A stretch of DNA of 32,373 nt. Origin: JBDIVL01 sp039794405 (GTDB taxonomy: Bacteria > Planctomycetota > Brocadiia > Brocadiales > Brocadiaceae). A program made the position numbers and the translations under genes. Below the pieces are notes generated by a model. That model saw only the letters and a program-made list of their open reading frames with translations. It did not search any database and was not told the origin of the DNA. The stretch lies in contig JBDIVL010000048.1 of the NCBI GenBank assembly GCA_039794405.1, positions 1-32,373 on the forward strand, written 5' to 3'. Shown here one piece after another: positions 7,637 through 15,317 of the stretch. Position 1 is the first letter of the stretch. Every line of letters begins with the position of its first letter.

Positions 7637-8824
7637 CTAAATACACTCCAGATCTATAGGGTATTTCCCGGTACTCAAATCTATTTCTATAGGCGCTATC
7701 TTGTTTTTTTTGCTATCATGGAGAAGTCTTATTTTTGGCCTGCACAGTTGCTCCCTATTACTTATCGCTATTACATATCCTGTAAACCCCTCATATTTAC
7801 TATTCTTGATCTTTACTTTAGAACCTACAGGATATTTCGGTATGATTTCTAAAAAGCACTTCACCAGTTCTCTGTTGAATTGAGTCCCGGCCCCGCCTTT
7901 TATAAGTTCATAGACAAGATCGTGAGGAAGCGCCGGACGAAATGGTCTGTCTGAGATACAGGCATCATAAAAATCGGCTATCGATGCAATTTCCGCAGGC
8001 ATGATGAGTTTTTCCTTCTCTTCGTAAGAGACACCTGATAGGTTAAGTTTATTGGTTCCCATTAAGCCCCGGGGATAACCTGTCCCATCCTGTCTCTCAT
8101 GGTGTTGATACGCTATATGTGCTGCTACGAAACCAATATTCTCATTTCCTTTTAATAATTTATATCCGTAAGTCGTATGGCCTTGTACTTCCTTGTATTC
8201 TTCCTCCGTTAGTTTATCTGTTTTTTTCAGTATTTTTTTATCAATAAACATCATCCCGATGTCGTGAAGAAACGTTCCTATCGCTATCTGTTCCAGTTTT
8301 TTCCTTGTAAGGAATAGTTTTTTTGCAATTATGAGGGCAATTATACCTGTATCAACTGAGTGCTCATATATATAATTGTCATGACTTTTTATAATGTCTA
8401 AACACAACAAGGTATCCCGTGTCATTATTTCATCGACAATTAATTTTATATCGTCCCGAAGTGTTTTGAACTCATAACTATCCTGGAAGGATTTCTTGAT
8501 CTCTTCTTTGTTGATGTGTTCAATAATGGTTTTATATGTTGTATTTTTTGTTTCACCTACCCAGGACTTTATCGTACTACATATCTGAATAATATTTCTT
8601 ATAGATTCAACACGTTTTTCATCAGATACCATTTCCTGTATATTAATATCCTTTGTATCGTCCTCTTCAACGAAAATAGCCATATAGCCTCTTTTTTTCA
8701 ACCGGTTGATATGGTCTTCTGTTAGTGCCACACCCTTTTTTAGCAACTCCTCGTAATTTTCTCCATAAATTGTTTTGCCAAGCACCGTACCCGGTTTTAC
8801 ATCCTCAATCCGCTTTATTATCAT
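7637..8824 (-). CDS. HD-GYP domain protein (probable cyclic-di-GMP phosphodiesterase)
   Basis: HD-GYP proteins hydrolyse cyclic di-GMP. The 395-residue protein has an N-terminal region of about 60 residues of the kind often attached to such domains, a helical linker, then a complete HD-GYP domain. That domain shows H155, the HD pair H187-D188 in FLHDIG, H216, HHERQDGTGYP at 241-251, and IADFYDACISDRPFR. The metal ligands and the GYP signature are intact, so activity is likely. A C-terminal extension (about 330-395) resembles a small beta-barrel. No transmembrane helix or REC domain is seen. The ATG is preceded by GAGAAGAAG, and a TATAAT-like -10 lies about 80 bases upstream with a weak -35. 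It stands alone, opposite in direction to the cmr operon. Confidence 0.9.
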   Translation of the reverse strand: MIIKRIEDVKPGTVLGKTIYGENYEELLKKGVALTEDHINRLKKRGYMAIFVEEDDTKDINIQEMVSDEKRVESIRNIIQICSTIKSWVGETKNTTYKTIIEHINKEEIKKSFQDSYEFKTLRDDIKLIVDEIMTRDTLLCLDIIKSHDNYIYEHSVDTGIIALIIAKKLFLTRKKLEQIAIGTFLHDIGMMFIDKKILKKTDKLTEEEYKEVQGHTTYGYKLLKGNENIGFVAAHIAYQHHERQDGTGYPRGLMGTNKLNLSGVSYEEKEKLIMPAEIASIADFYDACISDRPFRPALPHDLVYELIKGGAGTQFNRELVKCFLEIIPKYPVGSKVKIKNSKYEGFTGYVIAISNREQLCRPKIRLLHDSKKNKIAPIEIDLSTGKYPIDLECI

Positions 8825-9036
8825 ATTACTTCTTCTCTTAAGACCAAGACCCTCATGTTACTTAAATAGGAACTTTCAGTTTTCCGGATAAAACTTCCTG
8901 ATTATACCATATAAGTAATTGGTATTGTAATATATTTAATGCTAAACATCTTTTATTTCAACGACCTCTGCATATTGCAGAAGGCATGAAAAAGTAAAGA
9001 AGAGGAGAAGTTAGATGCTTGTAATCTAATGAATTA

Positions 9037-9315
9037 ATGAATGGTTGGCATAGTTCTTGCTTACTCTATCCAATGTCAATATTGCTTCTTTTCGCTTCTT
9101 TCTATCTACCGAAAGGAAGAAATACCAACGACGCACTTATTCTTATTGTCATTGCAAGTGTCCTTTCTGAAGTAATCCTCATGCTCTCTTTTACCATGGA
9201 TTATCAATTCCTCCCTTTTGTAAAGGAAGATCAAAGAGGATTAAAAGATTCCTTTGGAAGGGCTTTTCGCAGTGGCGTCTTATATTTAACTCAATATTCT
9301 ATTGGATTTTGGTAA
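9037..9315 (+). pseudogene. Short ORF, possible membrane-protein fragment
   Basis: A 92-codon frame with two hydrophobic stretches (LYPMSILLLFASFYL and ALILIVIASVLSEVILML) and a normal-looking tail. An alternative frame gives a more natural start (MVGIVLAYSI at 9040), so the N-terminal part may be frameshifted. The frame ends at the edge of a repeat (9314-9359). I do not recognise it. Given the decayed genes that follow, a fragment is more likely than a working gene. Confidence 0.3.
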
Positions 9316-9359
9316 CCACCCCCATTCCCCTTTTTCACAAGGAGGGATTCAGGGAGGTC
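9314..9359. repeat. GC-rich nested repeat, second copy of the 4777-4819 family
   Basis: On the minus strand this reads TCCCTGAATCCCTCCTT, then an A-run, then GGGG and GGGGGTGG. It matches the layout and much of the sequence of the hairpin at 4777-4819 (CCCCTGAATCCCCCTT, A-run, GGG, GGGGGTTG). Confidence 0.6.
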
Positions 9360-9391
9360 TTCGGCAATATCCAACATCATTTCTCGTTTGA

Positions 9392-9523
9392 CATCCCGGG
9401 GGAGGAAGATACTGGCATGTTGATAATGAAATTGATCTGGACATAGATATAGGTTTGCCCAGGGCGGATATAACAGATGTTACAATGCATGGTCCTATAT
9501 TAGGATTCGGAATCCGTTTTTGA
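9392..9523 (+). pseudogene. C-terminal fragment of a beta-barrel outer-membrane-like protein
   Basis: The frame is open from 9392 and ends with alternating residues and GPILGFGIRF followed by a stop. A C-terminal Phe after such a strand is typical of outer-membrane beta-barrels. There is no start or barrel body, only about 43 codons, and it abuts a repeat element. I call it a truncated remnant. Confidence 0.35.
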
Positions 9524-9527
9524 GGTT

Positions 9528-9653
9528 TTTTCAAATATCGAATTTTTTAATGACAGCAAACTTAGAGTAAATGCTTCTATCAAGAATATCTGGCCTGATA
9601 AAAAGTACAAAGACTATTTGGATAACATTGAGACAAAGGAGACAAGACTTTGA
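9528..9653 (+). pseudogene. C-terminal gene remnant coupled to the sulfatase start
   Basis: The readable frame NDSKLRVNASIKNIWPDKK, continuing to ETKETRL and a stop, looks like genuine coding sequence. Its TGA overlaps the TTG start of the sulfatase reading frame (TTGA), and AAAGGAG (9635-9641) lies inside it at the right distance for that start. The upstream part is missing. It is probably the tail of a former operon partner of the sulfatase gene. Family not recognised. Confidence 0.35.
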
Positions 9654-10307
9654 TATTTTTTCGATTTAGCATTGTAGTTACGTATCTGGTATTTTCCACT
9701 TTACTTTTTAACACAAGTCATGCAGTTGCCGCTGCTAAAGATAAAAAAACCCAACATCCTCGTCATCTGGGGAGATGACATCGGTTGGTACAATCCCAGT
9801 TGTTATCATCGTGGCATGATGGGTTATCAAACGCCTAACATTGACAGACTCGCAAAGGAGGGCGCTCTATTTACTGACTGGTATGGCCAGCAGAGTTGCA
9901 CCGCCGGGCGTGCGGCATTCATTACCGGCCAAAGCCCTCTTCGTACAGGGCTTCTTAAGGTGGGATTGCCAGGTACGAAAGAGGGGCTGATGAAAGAAGA
10001 CCCGACCATCGCCAATCTGCTCAAACCTATGGGCTATGTTACCGGACAATTTGGCAAGAACCACTTAGGCGACCGAGATGAGCATCTGCCGACGAATCAC
10101 GGTTTTGACGAGTTCTTTGGTAACCTTTATCACCTCAATGCAGAAGAGGAACCTGAGCATCCGGACTATCCAAAGAATCCCGAATTCAAGAAGAAGTTTG
10201 GTCCGCGTGGCGTGATTTACAGCTTCGTCAATGGCAAGATTACGGACACTGGCCCGTTGACGAAGAAGCGTATGGAAACCGTGGATGGCGAAGTCACCAA
10301 AGGGGCC
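9650..10307 (+). pseudogene. Arylsulfatase, frameshifted in the leader and truncated
   Basis: Sulfatases of this family remove sulfate esters in the periplasm using a formylglycine made from Cys or Ser. A TTG start at 9650 with AAAGGAG eight bases upstream opens a signal peptide (IFFRFSIVVTYLVF to HAVAAAKDKK). One extra A in the run of seven at 9743-9749 then shifts the frame. The body resumes as KKPNILVIWGDDIGW, with the metal-binding Asp pair, and SCTAGR, which fits the Cys-type activation motif. The frame stays open to 10337, but sulfatase sequence appears to stop near 10300, about 200 of the usual 500 or so residues, where a TPR-protein fragment is joined in another frame. Two lesions make it non-functional unless the A-run is a sequencing error, and even then it lacks its C-terminal half. 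Confidence 0.8.
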
Positions 10308-10533
10308 AGGCAATATCGGTTCTCAGGAAGGCCCTGAACCATAATCCTAATGATTCTGATTTGCTGGTCTCTCTTGCCCAATTTATCGGGACAGAGGCGA
10401 GTTCAATAAAGCGTTAAAGTATGTAGCCAGATTGGTCAAGAGCTATCCTGAGAATCCGGATTATCAGCAATTGGAGAAGCACTTAATAGCCTTAACTGCC
10501 CAGCTAGGAGGTAAATCTAATAGACAAGACTAA
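10305..10533 (+). pseudogene. C-terminal TPR protein fragment fused to the sulfatase remnant
   Basis: From about 10305 a different frame reads AISVLRKALNHNPNDSDLL and VSLAQF, a classical tetratricopeptide helix pair. After a one-base deletion near 10380 it continues as GEFNKALKYVARLVKSYPENPDYQQLEKHL to the stop at 10531-10533, split here only by my reading of helices. Such tails occur on TPR-containing multihaem cytochromes among others, but no haem motif is present, so the parent is unknown. The abrupt join to sulfatase sequence implies a deletion. Confidence 0.6.
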
Positions 10534-10644
10534 GATCCTCTCTGCAGGAGTGGGTATTGCTGCACCAAAAACTATGGGAGAAGATAGCCGTCAGCCGTCA
10601 TGCTTAAAATAAGGATAATTTTACTTTCGAACGACTAGGTTATT

Positions 10645-11295
10645 ATGGCAACAGAACAAATATCTGATAAAAAGGAACGCTTCAAACATCTCGTTGAATT
10701 GACGACAACAATTATTATCGCCCTTGCAACACTAGCTTCAGCATGGTGTACCTATCAGGCCACACTATGGGGAGGAATTCAAATATTTCGATTGAGTGAA
10801 GTCGGTGCTTTAGGACGTAAGAGTTCAGAAATGACAGTACATGCTGGACAAATACGCACGATGGATGGGATACTCTTTGTTGAGTATCTCAAAGCCAACA
10901 GTTATAATCAAAAATCTCTTGCTGACTTTTTTTACCAGCGTTTCAGACCCGAAGCAAAGCGGGCAACTGATGCGTGGCTTGCCACGAATCCATTCAAGGA
11001 TCATCAGTCACCGCCTCATCCTTTTATTATGGAGGAGTATACTCTTGAACCAGAGCAAGAAGCAAAATGGCTGAACGAAGAATCAGCACAGAAGCATGAG
11101 GAAGCCAGACAAGCCAACCAAAATTCCGACAATTACATTATGCTTACGGTACTTTTTGCATCAGTTATGTTCTTTGGTGGTATCTCAACACAGTTTGAAA
11201 CTCCCAGGTATAGAATTACGTTGATAGTCATAGGAGGCGTACTACTTTGTGCAGCCTTCGGAATATTGTATACCAACCCTATTGCATTTGAGTAA
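10645..11295 (+). CDS. DUF4337-like membrane protein
   Basis: A 216-residue protein with one transmembrane helix near the N-terminus (about 17-40, TTTIIIALATLASAWCTYQA), a charged soluble or coiled-coil middle (about 60-160), and two C-terminal helices (about 162-182 and 190-210). This arrangement, with ATLASAW-YQATLW after the first helix, matches the DUF4337 group of bacterial membrane proteins, whose function is not known. The ribosome binding site before ATG 10645 is weak. It is followed 65 bases later by a MarC-family gene in the same direction, so the two may be cotranscribed. Confidence 0.65.
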   Translation: MATEQISDKKERFKHLVELTTTIIIALATLASAWCTYQATLWGGIQIFRLSEVGALGRKSSEMTVHAGQIRTMDGILFVEYLKANSYNQKSLADFFYQRFRPEAKRATDAWLATNPFKDHQSPPHPFIMEEYTLEPEQEAKWLNEESAQKHEEARQANQNSDNYIMLTVLFASVMFFGGISTQFETPRYRITLIVIGGVLLCAAFGILYTNPIAFE

Positions 11296-11360
11296 AACAA
11301 TTGTGGCGATGTGGCAATAATTTTAACATTTTGATATCAATAAGAAAGTGACTATCCTCT

Positions 11361-12134
11361 ATGCAGAAAAAGTGTTTTACAAAAGACAAAGTATTTCTTG
11401 TAATCGTAATGGTAGTCCTTTTCCTCTTCCTCAGTCTGATGTTTCCTGTGATCGCACGAACGACCTCCATAAGCCAACAACAGGCAATAGCTTCAAGTAA
11501 TCAACAGGCACCTTATAGCTTGAGTCTGGCATCGGTATTTACCTTTTTTATCCTCATGCTGGGACCTATCAAGATTTTGATTCCGTTTGTTAAGATGACC
11601 AAAGGTACTGATACAAAATTTCGACGTAAACTTGCCCTCAGGGCAACACTCATCTCTACTATTAGCTGTCTTGTTGCTGCTTTTATGGGTCAACGAATCT
11701 TGAAATCCTGGCATATTTCAATTTCCGCTATGATGCTTGCAGGGGGGATAATTCTTTTCCTGGTAGCGTTACAAATGGTTATGCGGATGTATTCGTTCTC
11801 TTCCCGGAATGGAATACCACCATCCAGCCCAACGCTTGATATGGCGACTTTTTCACTTGCTTTTCCTATAATAGTCACCCCATATGGAATTGCAGTTCTT
11901 ATTATACTCATGGCAACAGCGACGGATGCTGTACGGCAGATGGGTATTATTGCTGTACTATTGATGACGATGATTTTAAATCTTCTTGCGATGCTATTTG
12001 CTCATAAAATATTAAAGGTTATTGGCGTTATAACCCTTCAAATACTCGGCAGTACACTTGGGGTGCTTCAGGTTGCGCTTGGAATAGAGCTAATTCTTCA
12101 AACGTTAATAAAGATGGGTATCATCAGCTTATGA
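11361..12134 (+). CDS. MarC family integral membrane protein
   Basis: MarC/UPF0056 proteins are six-helix inner-membrane proteins without an established transport substrate. The 257-residue sequence has the family hallmarks: LMLGPIKILIPF, RRKLALRATLIST, then SAMMLAGGIILFLVALQMV, and PIIVTPYGIAVLI. It is longer than usual at the front: about 50 residues containing an extra hydrophobic segment (about 11-32) and a Gln/Ser-rich stretch precede the core. The ATG lacks a good ribosome binding site. An internal start is possible, but none stands out. Confidence 0.82.
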   Translation: MQKKCFTKDKVFLVIVMVVLFLFLSLMFPVIARTTSISQQQAIASSNQQAPYSLSLASVFTFFILMLGPIKILIPFVKMTKGTDTKFRRKLALRATLISTISCLVAAFMGQRILKSWHISISAMMLAGGIILFLVALQMVMRMYSFSSRNGIPPSSPTLDMATFSLAFPIIVTPYGIAVLIILMATATDAVRQMGIIAVLLMTMILNLLAMLFAHKILKVIGVITLQILGSTLGVLQVALGIELILQTLIKMGIISL

Positions 12135-12309
12135 TAGACAAAAAAGATTGGACAGGTTTTATTGTTATGCTAATTCTTGGTCCGGCAACATTTCGCCGAT
12201 GGAGAAAGTTGAATTGTTGTTAAGGATTTATCCGATGTTATATGTTATCAAAGCAACAAAGCAAAATGATCCTTAATTTTATGATATTGAGTATCTTCCT
12301 GTAAAATAC

Positions 12310-12338
12310 TTGAAATAATGTTTTGAATATTTTATACT
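12310..12338 (+). promoter_or_regulatory. Sigma-70-type promoter for the cyclase-family gene
   Basis: TTGAAA (12310-12315) and TATACT (12333-12338) are separated by exactly 17 bases. Transcription would start near 12345, about 65 bases before the ATG at 12410. The leader contains a GC-rich stretch (CCTCCC then a run of G) that could pair. Confidence 0.6.
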
Positions 12339-12409
12339 CCGCGCGTTACAGAGCATAAAAGCCTCCCTTTGGTGGGGGGGCGGCTAGTTTGAAAGACCAG
12401 GAGTAGGAA

Positions 12410-13204
12410 ATGAGGATATTTCTGCAAGTATTTACCTTGGGAGTAGTGTTACTATTCCAATGGCAGAACTTGCTGGCAGGGGTTCTTGAAGATGTTGTGG
12501 AAGGTAAGGCATCGGTTGTTGACCTGACCTATCCACTTAATGAAAAGAATGCCTACTGGCCGGTAGGGAACTATGTTCCATTTAAGTATGAGGTCATTGC
12601 TAACATAAGAAAGGATAGGGTGTTTTCTGGCAGATATAGTACGCCGGAGCATCTTGGAACGCACATCGATGCACCGAATCATTTTGAACAAAACCAACCT
12701 TCAGTAGATCAGATTCCCTTTGAGCAGCTTGTTGGTCCTGCCATAGTTATCAGCGTAGAGGAAAGGGTTGAAAAAAATGCAGACTATACCCTCTCATTAT
12801 CAGATATTTTGTTATGGGAAAAGGAGAACGGGCAGATACCCGCTGGTGCAATCGTATTGTTAAATACCGGATGGAACAAGCGATGGAATAACTTCGAGAA
12901 GTACAAAAATAGCGACAAGATCGGCCGTATGCACTTTCCTGGTTATTCAAAAGAATCAGCTAGCTTTCTGGTGGAAAAGAGACATATTAAGGGTATCGGT
13001 ATCGATACCCTCAGTGGAGACTGTGGAACCTGTTCTGACTTTCAAGTCCATCATATTGTAAATGGTGCGGGAAAATTTATCGTTGAGAACGTGGCCAATC
13101 TCGACAAGTTACCACCAAAAGGTGCTACTCTCATCCTGGCGCCTATTAAAATTGAGGGTGGTTCCGGCGGGCAGTGCCGTATCTGGGCTATTTTACCAAA
13201 GTAA
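12410..13204 (+). CDS. Secreted cyclase-family (kynurenine-formamidase-like) metal hydrolase
   Basis: Members of the cyclase family (PF04199) are metal-dependent hydrolases such as arylformamidase. The motif HLGTHIDAPNH at 81-91 carries the family's HxGTHxDxPxH metal ligands. The C-terminal half has the expected LNTGW, IGIDTLSGD and HHIVN segments. The first 24 residues (MRIFLQVFTLGVVLLFQWQN and on) form a signal peptide, so it acts outside the cytoplasm, unlike most kynurenine formamidases. AGGAG (12399-12403) supports the start. It ends tail to tail with the P-loop gene, eight bases apart, with no terminator visible. The physiological substrate cannot be told from sequence. Confidence 0.85.
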   Translation: MRIFLQVFTLGVVLLFQWQNLLAGVLEDVVEGKASVVDLTYPLNEKNAYWPVGNYVPFKYEVIANIRKDRVFSGRYSTPEHLGTHIDAPNHFEQNQPSVDQIPFEQLVGPAIVISVEERVEKNADYTLSLSDILLWEKENGQIPAGAIVLLNTGWNKRWNNFEKYKNSDKIGRMHFPGYSKESASFLVEKRHIKGIGIDTLSGDCGTCSDFQVHHIVNGAGKFIVENVANLDKLPPKGATLILAPIKIEGGSGGQCRIWAILPK

Positions 13205-13212
13205 ATTTGCCT

Positions 13213-13866
13213 CTAATTTTGTTCACTGCAGAATTGAATTGGTTGTCCAACCGTTTCCTTAACGTAATTGAGGAAAATTTCATTTGGGATGTAGTCCTTC
13301 AGCATTGGATTTACCATGAATACAGGCGCATAACAGCCGATTGAATGGAGTCTTTTCTCTGTTTCCATAATATCGTCCGTTGAGTCGTCTGCATAGGTAT
13401 TGACAACCGCTACATCAATTTTGGAAATAATTTGCTTTGTTGAACGCTTTATCTTTGTCTCTCTTGGCGTTGTAACAAGGATGCTGAGGCTGGCATTATG
13501 TGTGTGCAGGAAACTATTCCCTTCTATAAGGACCAGACTGTTTTTATCGAAGTAGGTTAATGCCTCTTCAATACCCATTTCCAGACATTCTGAGTGAGTT
13601 TGAAGCCATACTACCTTCCGGGCACCTGCATTCTTAAAGAGGGCTGTATCCTTACCAGGTTGATTGATCTGAAGTGGATCGATCGTGATTTTATAGGGAA
13701 ATGTCATAGTATCACATACATCGCAGTCAGAATGTCTTGAACAGTTGCCTTCGTGTTTTGTCGTAATTTTTAAGGCAGATAAATCCCACAAGTGTTTCAG
13801 TAAGAATTGTGCGACTGTTGTTTTCCCTACGCCGCTTGCCGTACCCGTGATCGATATAATCTTCAT
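13213..13866 (-). CDS. MobB-like P-loop NTPase with a Cys cluster
   Basis: The 217-residue protein has a Walker A motif GTASGVGKTT at residues 8-17, followed by LKITTKHEGNC and a cluster C42, C48, C51 in a His-rich context, then LVLIEGNSFL (Walker B-like strand). Later it has a VAVVNTYADD segment, where G-type proteins place base recognition. The layout resembles MobB and related small cofactor-biosynthesis GTPases. A role in molybdenum-cofactor handling for the nearby formate dehydrogenase is attractive but inferred. The Cys cluster suggests a bound metal. It lies 112 bases downstream of the response regulator, on the same strand. The ribosome binding site is weak. Confidence 0.6.
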   Translation of the reverse strand: MKIISITGTASGVGKTTVAQFLLKHLWDLSALKITTKHEGNCSRHSDCDVCDTMTFPYKITIDPLQINQPGKDTALFKNAGARKVVWLQTHSECLEMGIEEALTYFDKNSLVLIEGNSFLHTHNASLSILVTTPRETKIKRSTKQIISKIDVAVVNTYADDSTDDIMETEKRLHSIGCYAPVFMVNPMLKDYIPNEIFLNYVKETVGQPIQFCSEQN

Positions 13867-13978
13867 AATCTATGGAATTATAAAATTTTCTTATCAGGTT
13901 GCTTTTTATCAGCCATAATCGAATACCAAAGTTTGTGGCTAATATTGTAGTAATTGAATAGCTCTACTCAGAAGTATA

Positions 13979-15169
13979 CTATTTTCTGCCGATTCCCACA
14001 ACTCCTTTTGCTTTTTTGTCTTTATCGAAGATGGGTGCTCCAGACCAGACAGTCTTGACCTTAGTACCTTTGCTGGTAATGCAAGTAAGTGGATAGTTGT
14101 AGATCTGGCCTCCCCTCAACAAGGTTTCTAAATCACCACCCTTGAAAAAGTTTTTCTTTTCATCAAAGAGCTTGTCGGCAGGTTTTCCTAGCAATTCTTC
14201 TTTTGTATAACCAAAAAATGTCATGGCAACCTGGTTCATAGTGCGTATATTGAAATCCTCGTCTGTGACGATGACAATATCCGGGATGGCATTTATAACA
14301 CTGCTTGCAAAATCTCTCTCTTTAAGAAGCGAGGTGTTTTCATCCAGCATTTGTTGACGTAGGTCGTGGATGCGTTTCAATAACTTATCAGCATTTGCTT
14401 CAATATGGTATTTCTCCAATCCGCGTTGGATGGTATTGATAATAGTATCGGGGTCAATGGGTTTTGTAATATAATCGTAAGCGCCGCGACGGAAAGCCAT
14501 GATAGCTGATTCTATACCTGGCCTGGCTGTCATAATGATGACCATAGTTTTCATGTTTAATTTTTTGATGTTGTTCAAGAGTTCAATACCATCCATACCT
14601 GGCATGTGGAGGTCTGCAACAACAACATCAAAGTGTTTTTGTTTAAACTTTTCAAGGGCTTCTTCTCCGTTTTGAGCGATTTCCGCATGATAGCCCTCAT
14701 CCTGTAAAATACCTTCCGAGAGAAATAAAGCCGATTGCATATCGTCTACGATAAGAATCCTGGGTGGCTTTTCAGGGGTTTTCAGTTCCTTGGATAATTT
14801 TCGCACTTCGAGAGAGCGTTTAATGCATTCGCATACCTCATCAGGGTCAAGTGGTTTTGTAATATAATCAAAGGCATTGTATTTGCTTGCTTCCCGAATG
14901 GTTTCAATGCTGGGATATCCCGTCATGATAATGGTAATGATATCAGGGACACGATCTTCCGCCTCTTTGAGTACCTGCATTCCATCCTTTTTTGGCATCC
15001 GGATATCGGTAAGGAGTATGTCAAATGGCTCTCCTTTCAGGAGTTTCTCGAGCCCTTCTGTACCGTTGGTTACTGTCTCTACATGATATCCTTCATCAGT
15101 CAAAGTGTCTTTTAGCAGACTACAGATAATTTCTTCATCATCAATAACTAAAATTCTTTCTCCAGCCAT
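13979..15169 (-). CDS. Response regulator with two REC domains and a PAS domain
   Basis: The 396-residue protein has a first receiver domain (about 4-120) with phospho-acceptor D55 in LLTDIRMPKKDG and K105 in YITKPLDP. A second receiver follows (about 135-250), with D186 in VVADLHMPGMDG and YITKPIDP. After a short coiled-coil comes a C-terminal PAS domain (about 285-396, INAIPDIVIVTDEDFNIRTM). There is no DNA-binding, GGDEF or kinase output, so it probably works in a phosphorelay or by protein contact. GGAGG seven bases before the ATG fixes the start. It lies 145 bases downstream of the histidine kinase gene, separated by an inverted-repeat element, and is probably its partner. Confidence 0.88.
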   Translation of the reverse strand: MAGERILVIDDEEIICSLLKDTLTDEGYHVETVTNGTEGLEKLLKGEPFDILLTDIRMPKKDGMQVLKEAEDRVPDIITIIMTGYPSIETIREASKYNAFDYITKPLDPDEVCECIKRSLEVRKLSKELKTPEKPPRILIVDDMQSALFLSEGILQDEGYHAEIAQNGEEALEKFKQKHFDVVVADLHMPGMDGIELLNNIKKLNMKTMVIIMTARPGIESAIMAFRRGAYDYITKPIDPDTIINTIQRGLEKYHIEANADKLLKRIHDLRQQMLDENTSLLKERDFASSVINAIPDIVIVTDEDFNIRTMNQVAMTFFGYTKEELLGKPADKLFDEKKNFFKGGDLETLLRGGQIYNYPLTCITSKGTKVKTVWSGAPIFDKDKKAKGVVGIGRK

Positions 15170-15212
15170 AACGTGTCCTCCATGTGTATCTTTGATCGGA
15201 ATTTTTTATTTC

Positions 15213-15317
15213 TAGAAGTTGTCCCCAAAAACTCAAATCCGGTATTTATAAGCAGGTAAATATCACGTGTTTATAAGGGACATTTTTATCAGAAATAGGT
15301 TTTGGAGACAACTTCTA
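15213..15317. repeat. Short element with terminal inverted repeats (MITE-like)
   Basis: Arms TAGAAGTTGTCCCCAAAA (15213-15230) and TTTTGGAGACAACTTCTA (15300-15317) are reverse complements except at one base and bound a 105-bp unit. The right arm contains the TAG stop codon of the histidine kinase gene, so the kinase ends exactly at the element. The interior has two copies of TTTATAAG and no ORF. This looks like a small non-autonomous insertion, though the pair could also form a hairpin in the kinase-regulator transcript. Confidence 0.6.

Noticed and set aside
7538..7883. Plus-strand ORFs of 60-104 codons opposite the end of the HD-GYP gene
   Set aside because: Mostly overlap the HD-GYP coding sequence, with no ribosome binding site and low-complexity hydrophobic content.
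12360..12390. GC-rich CCTCCC/GGGGGG stretch before the cyclase gene as a terminator
   Set aside because: Pairing needs a G-T pair, no T-run follows, and it lies between a good promoter and its gene.
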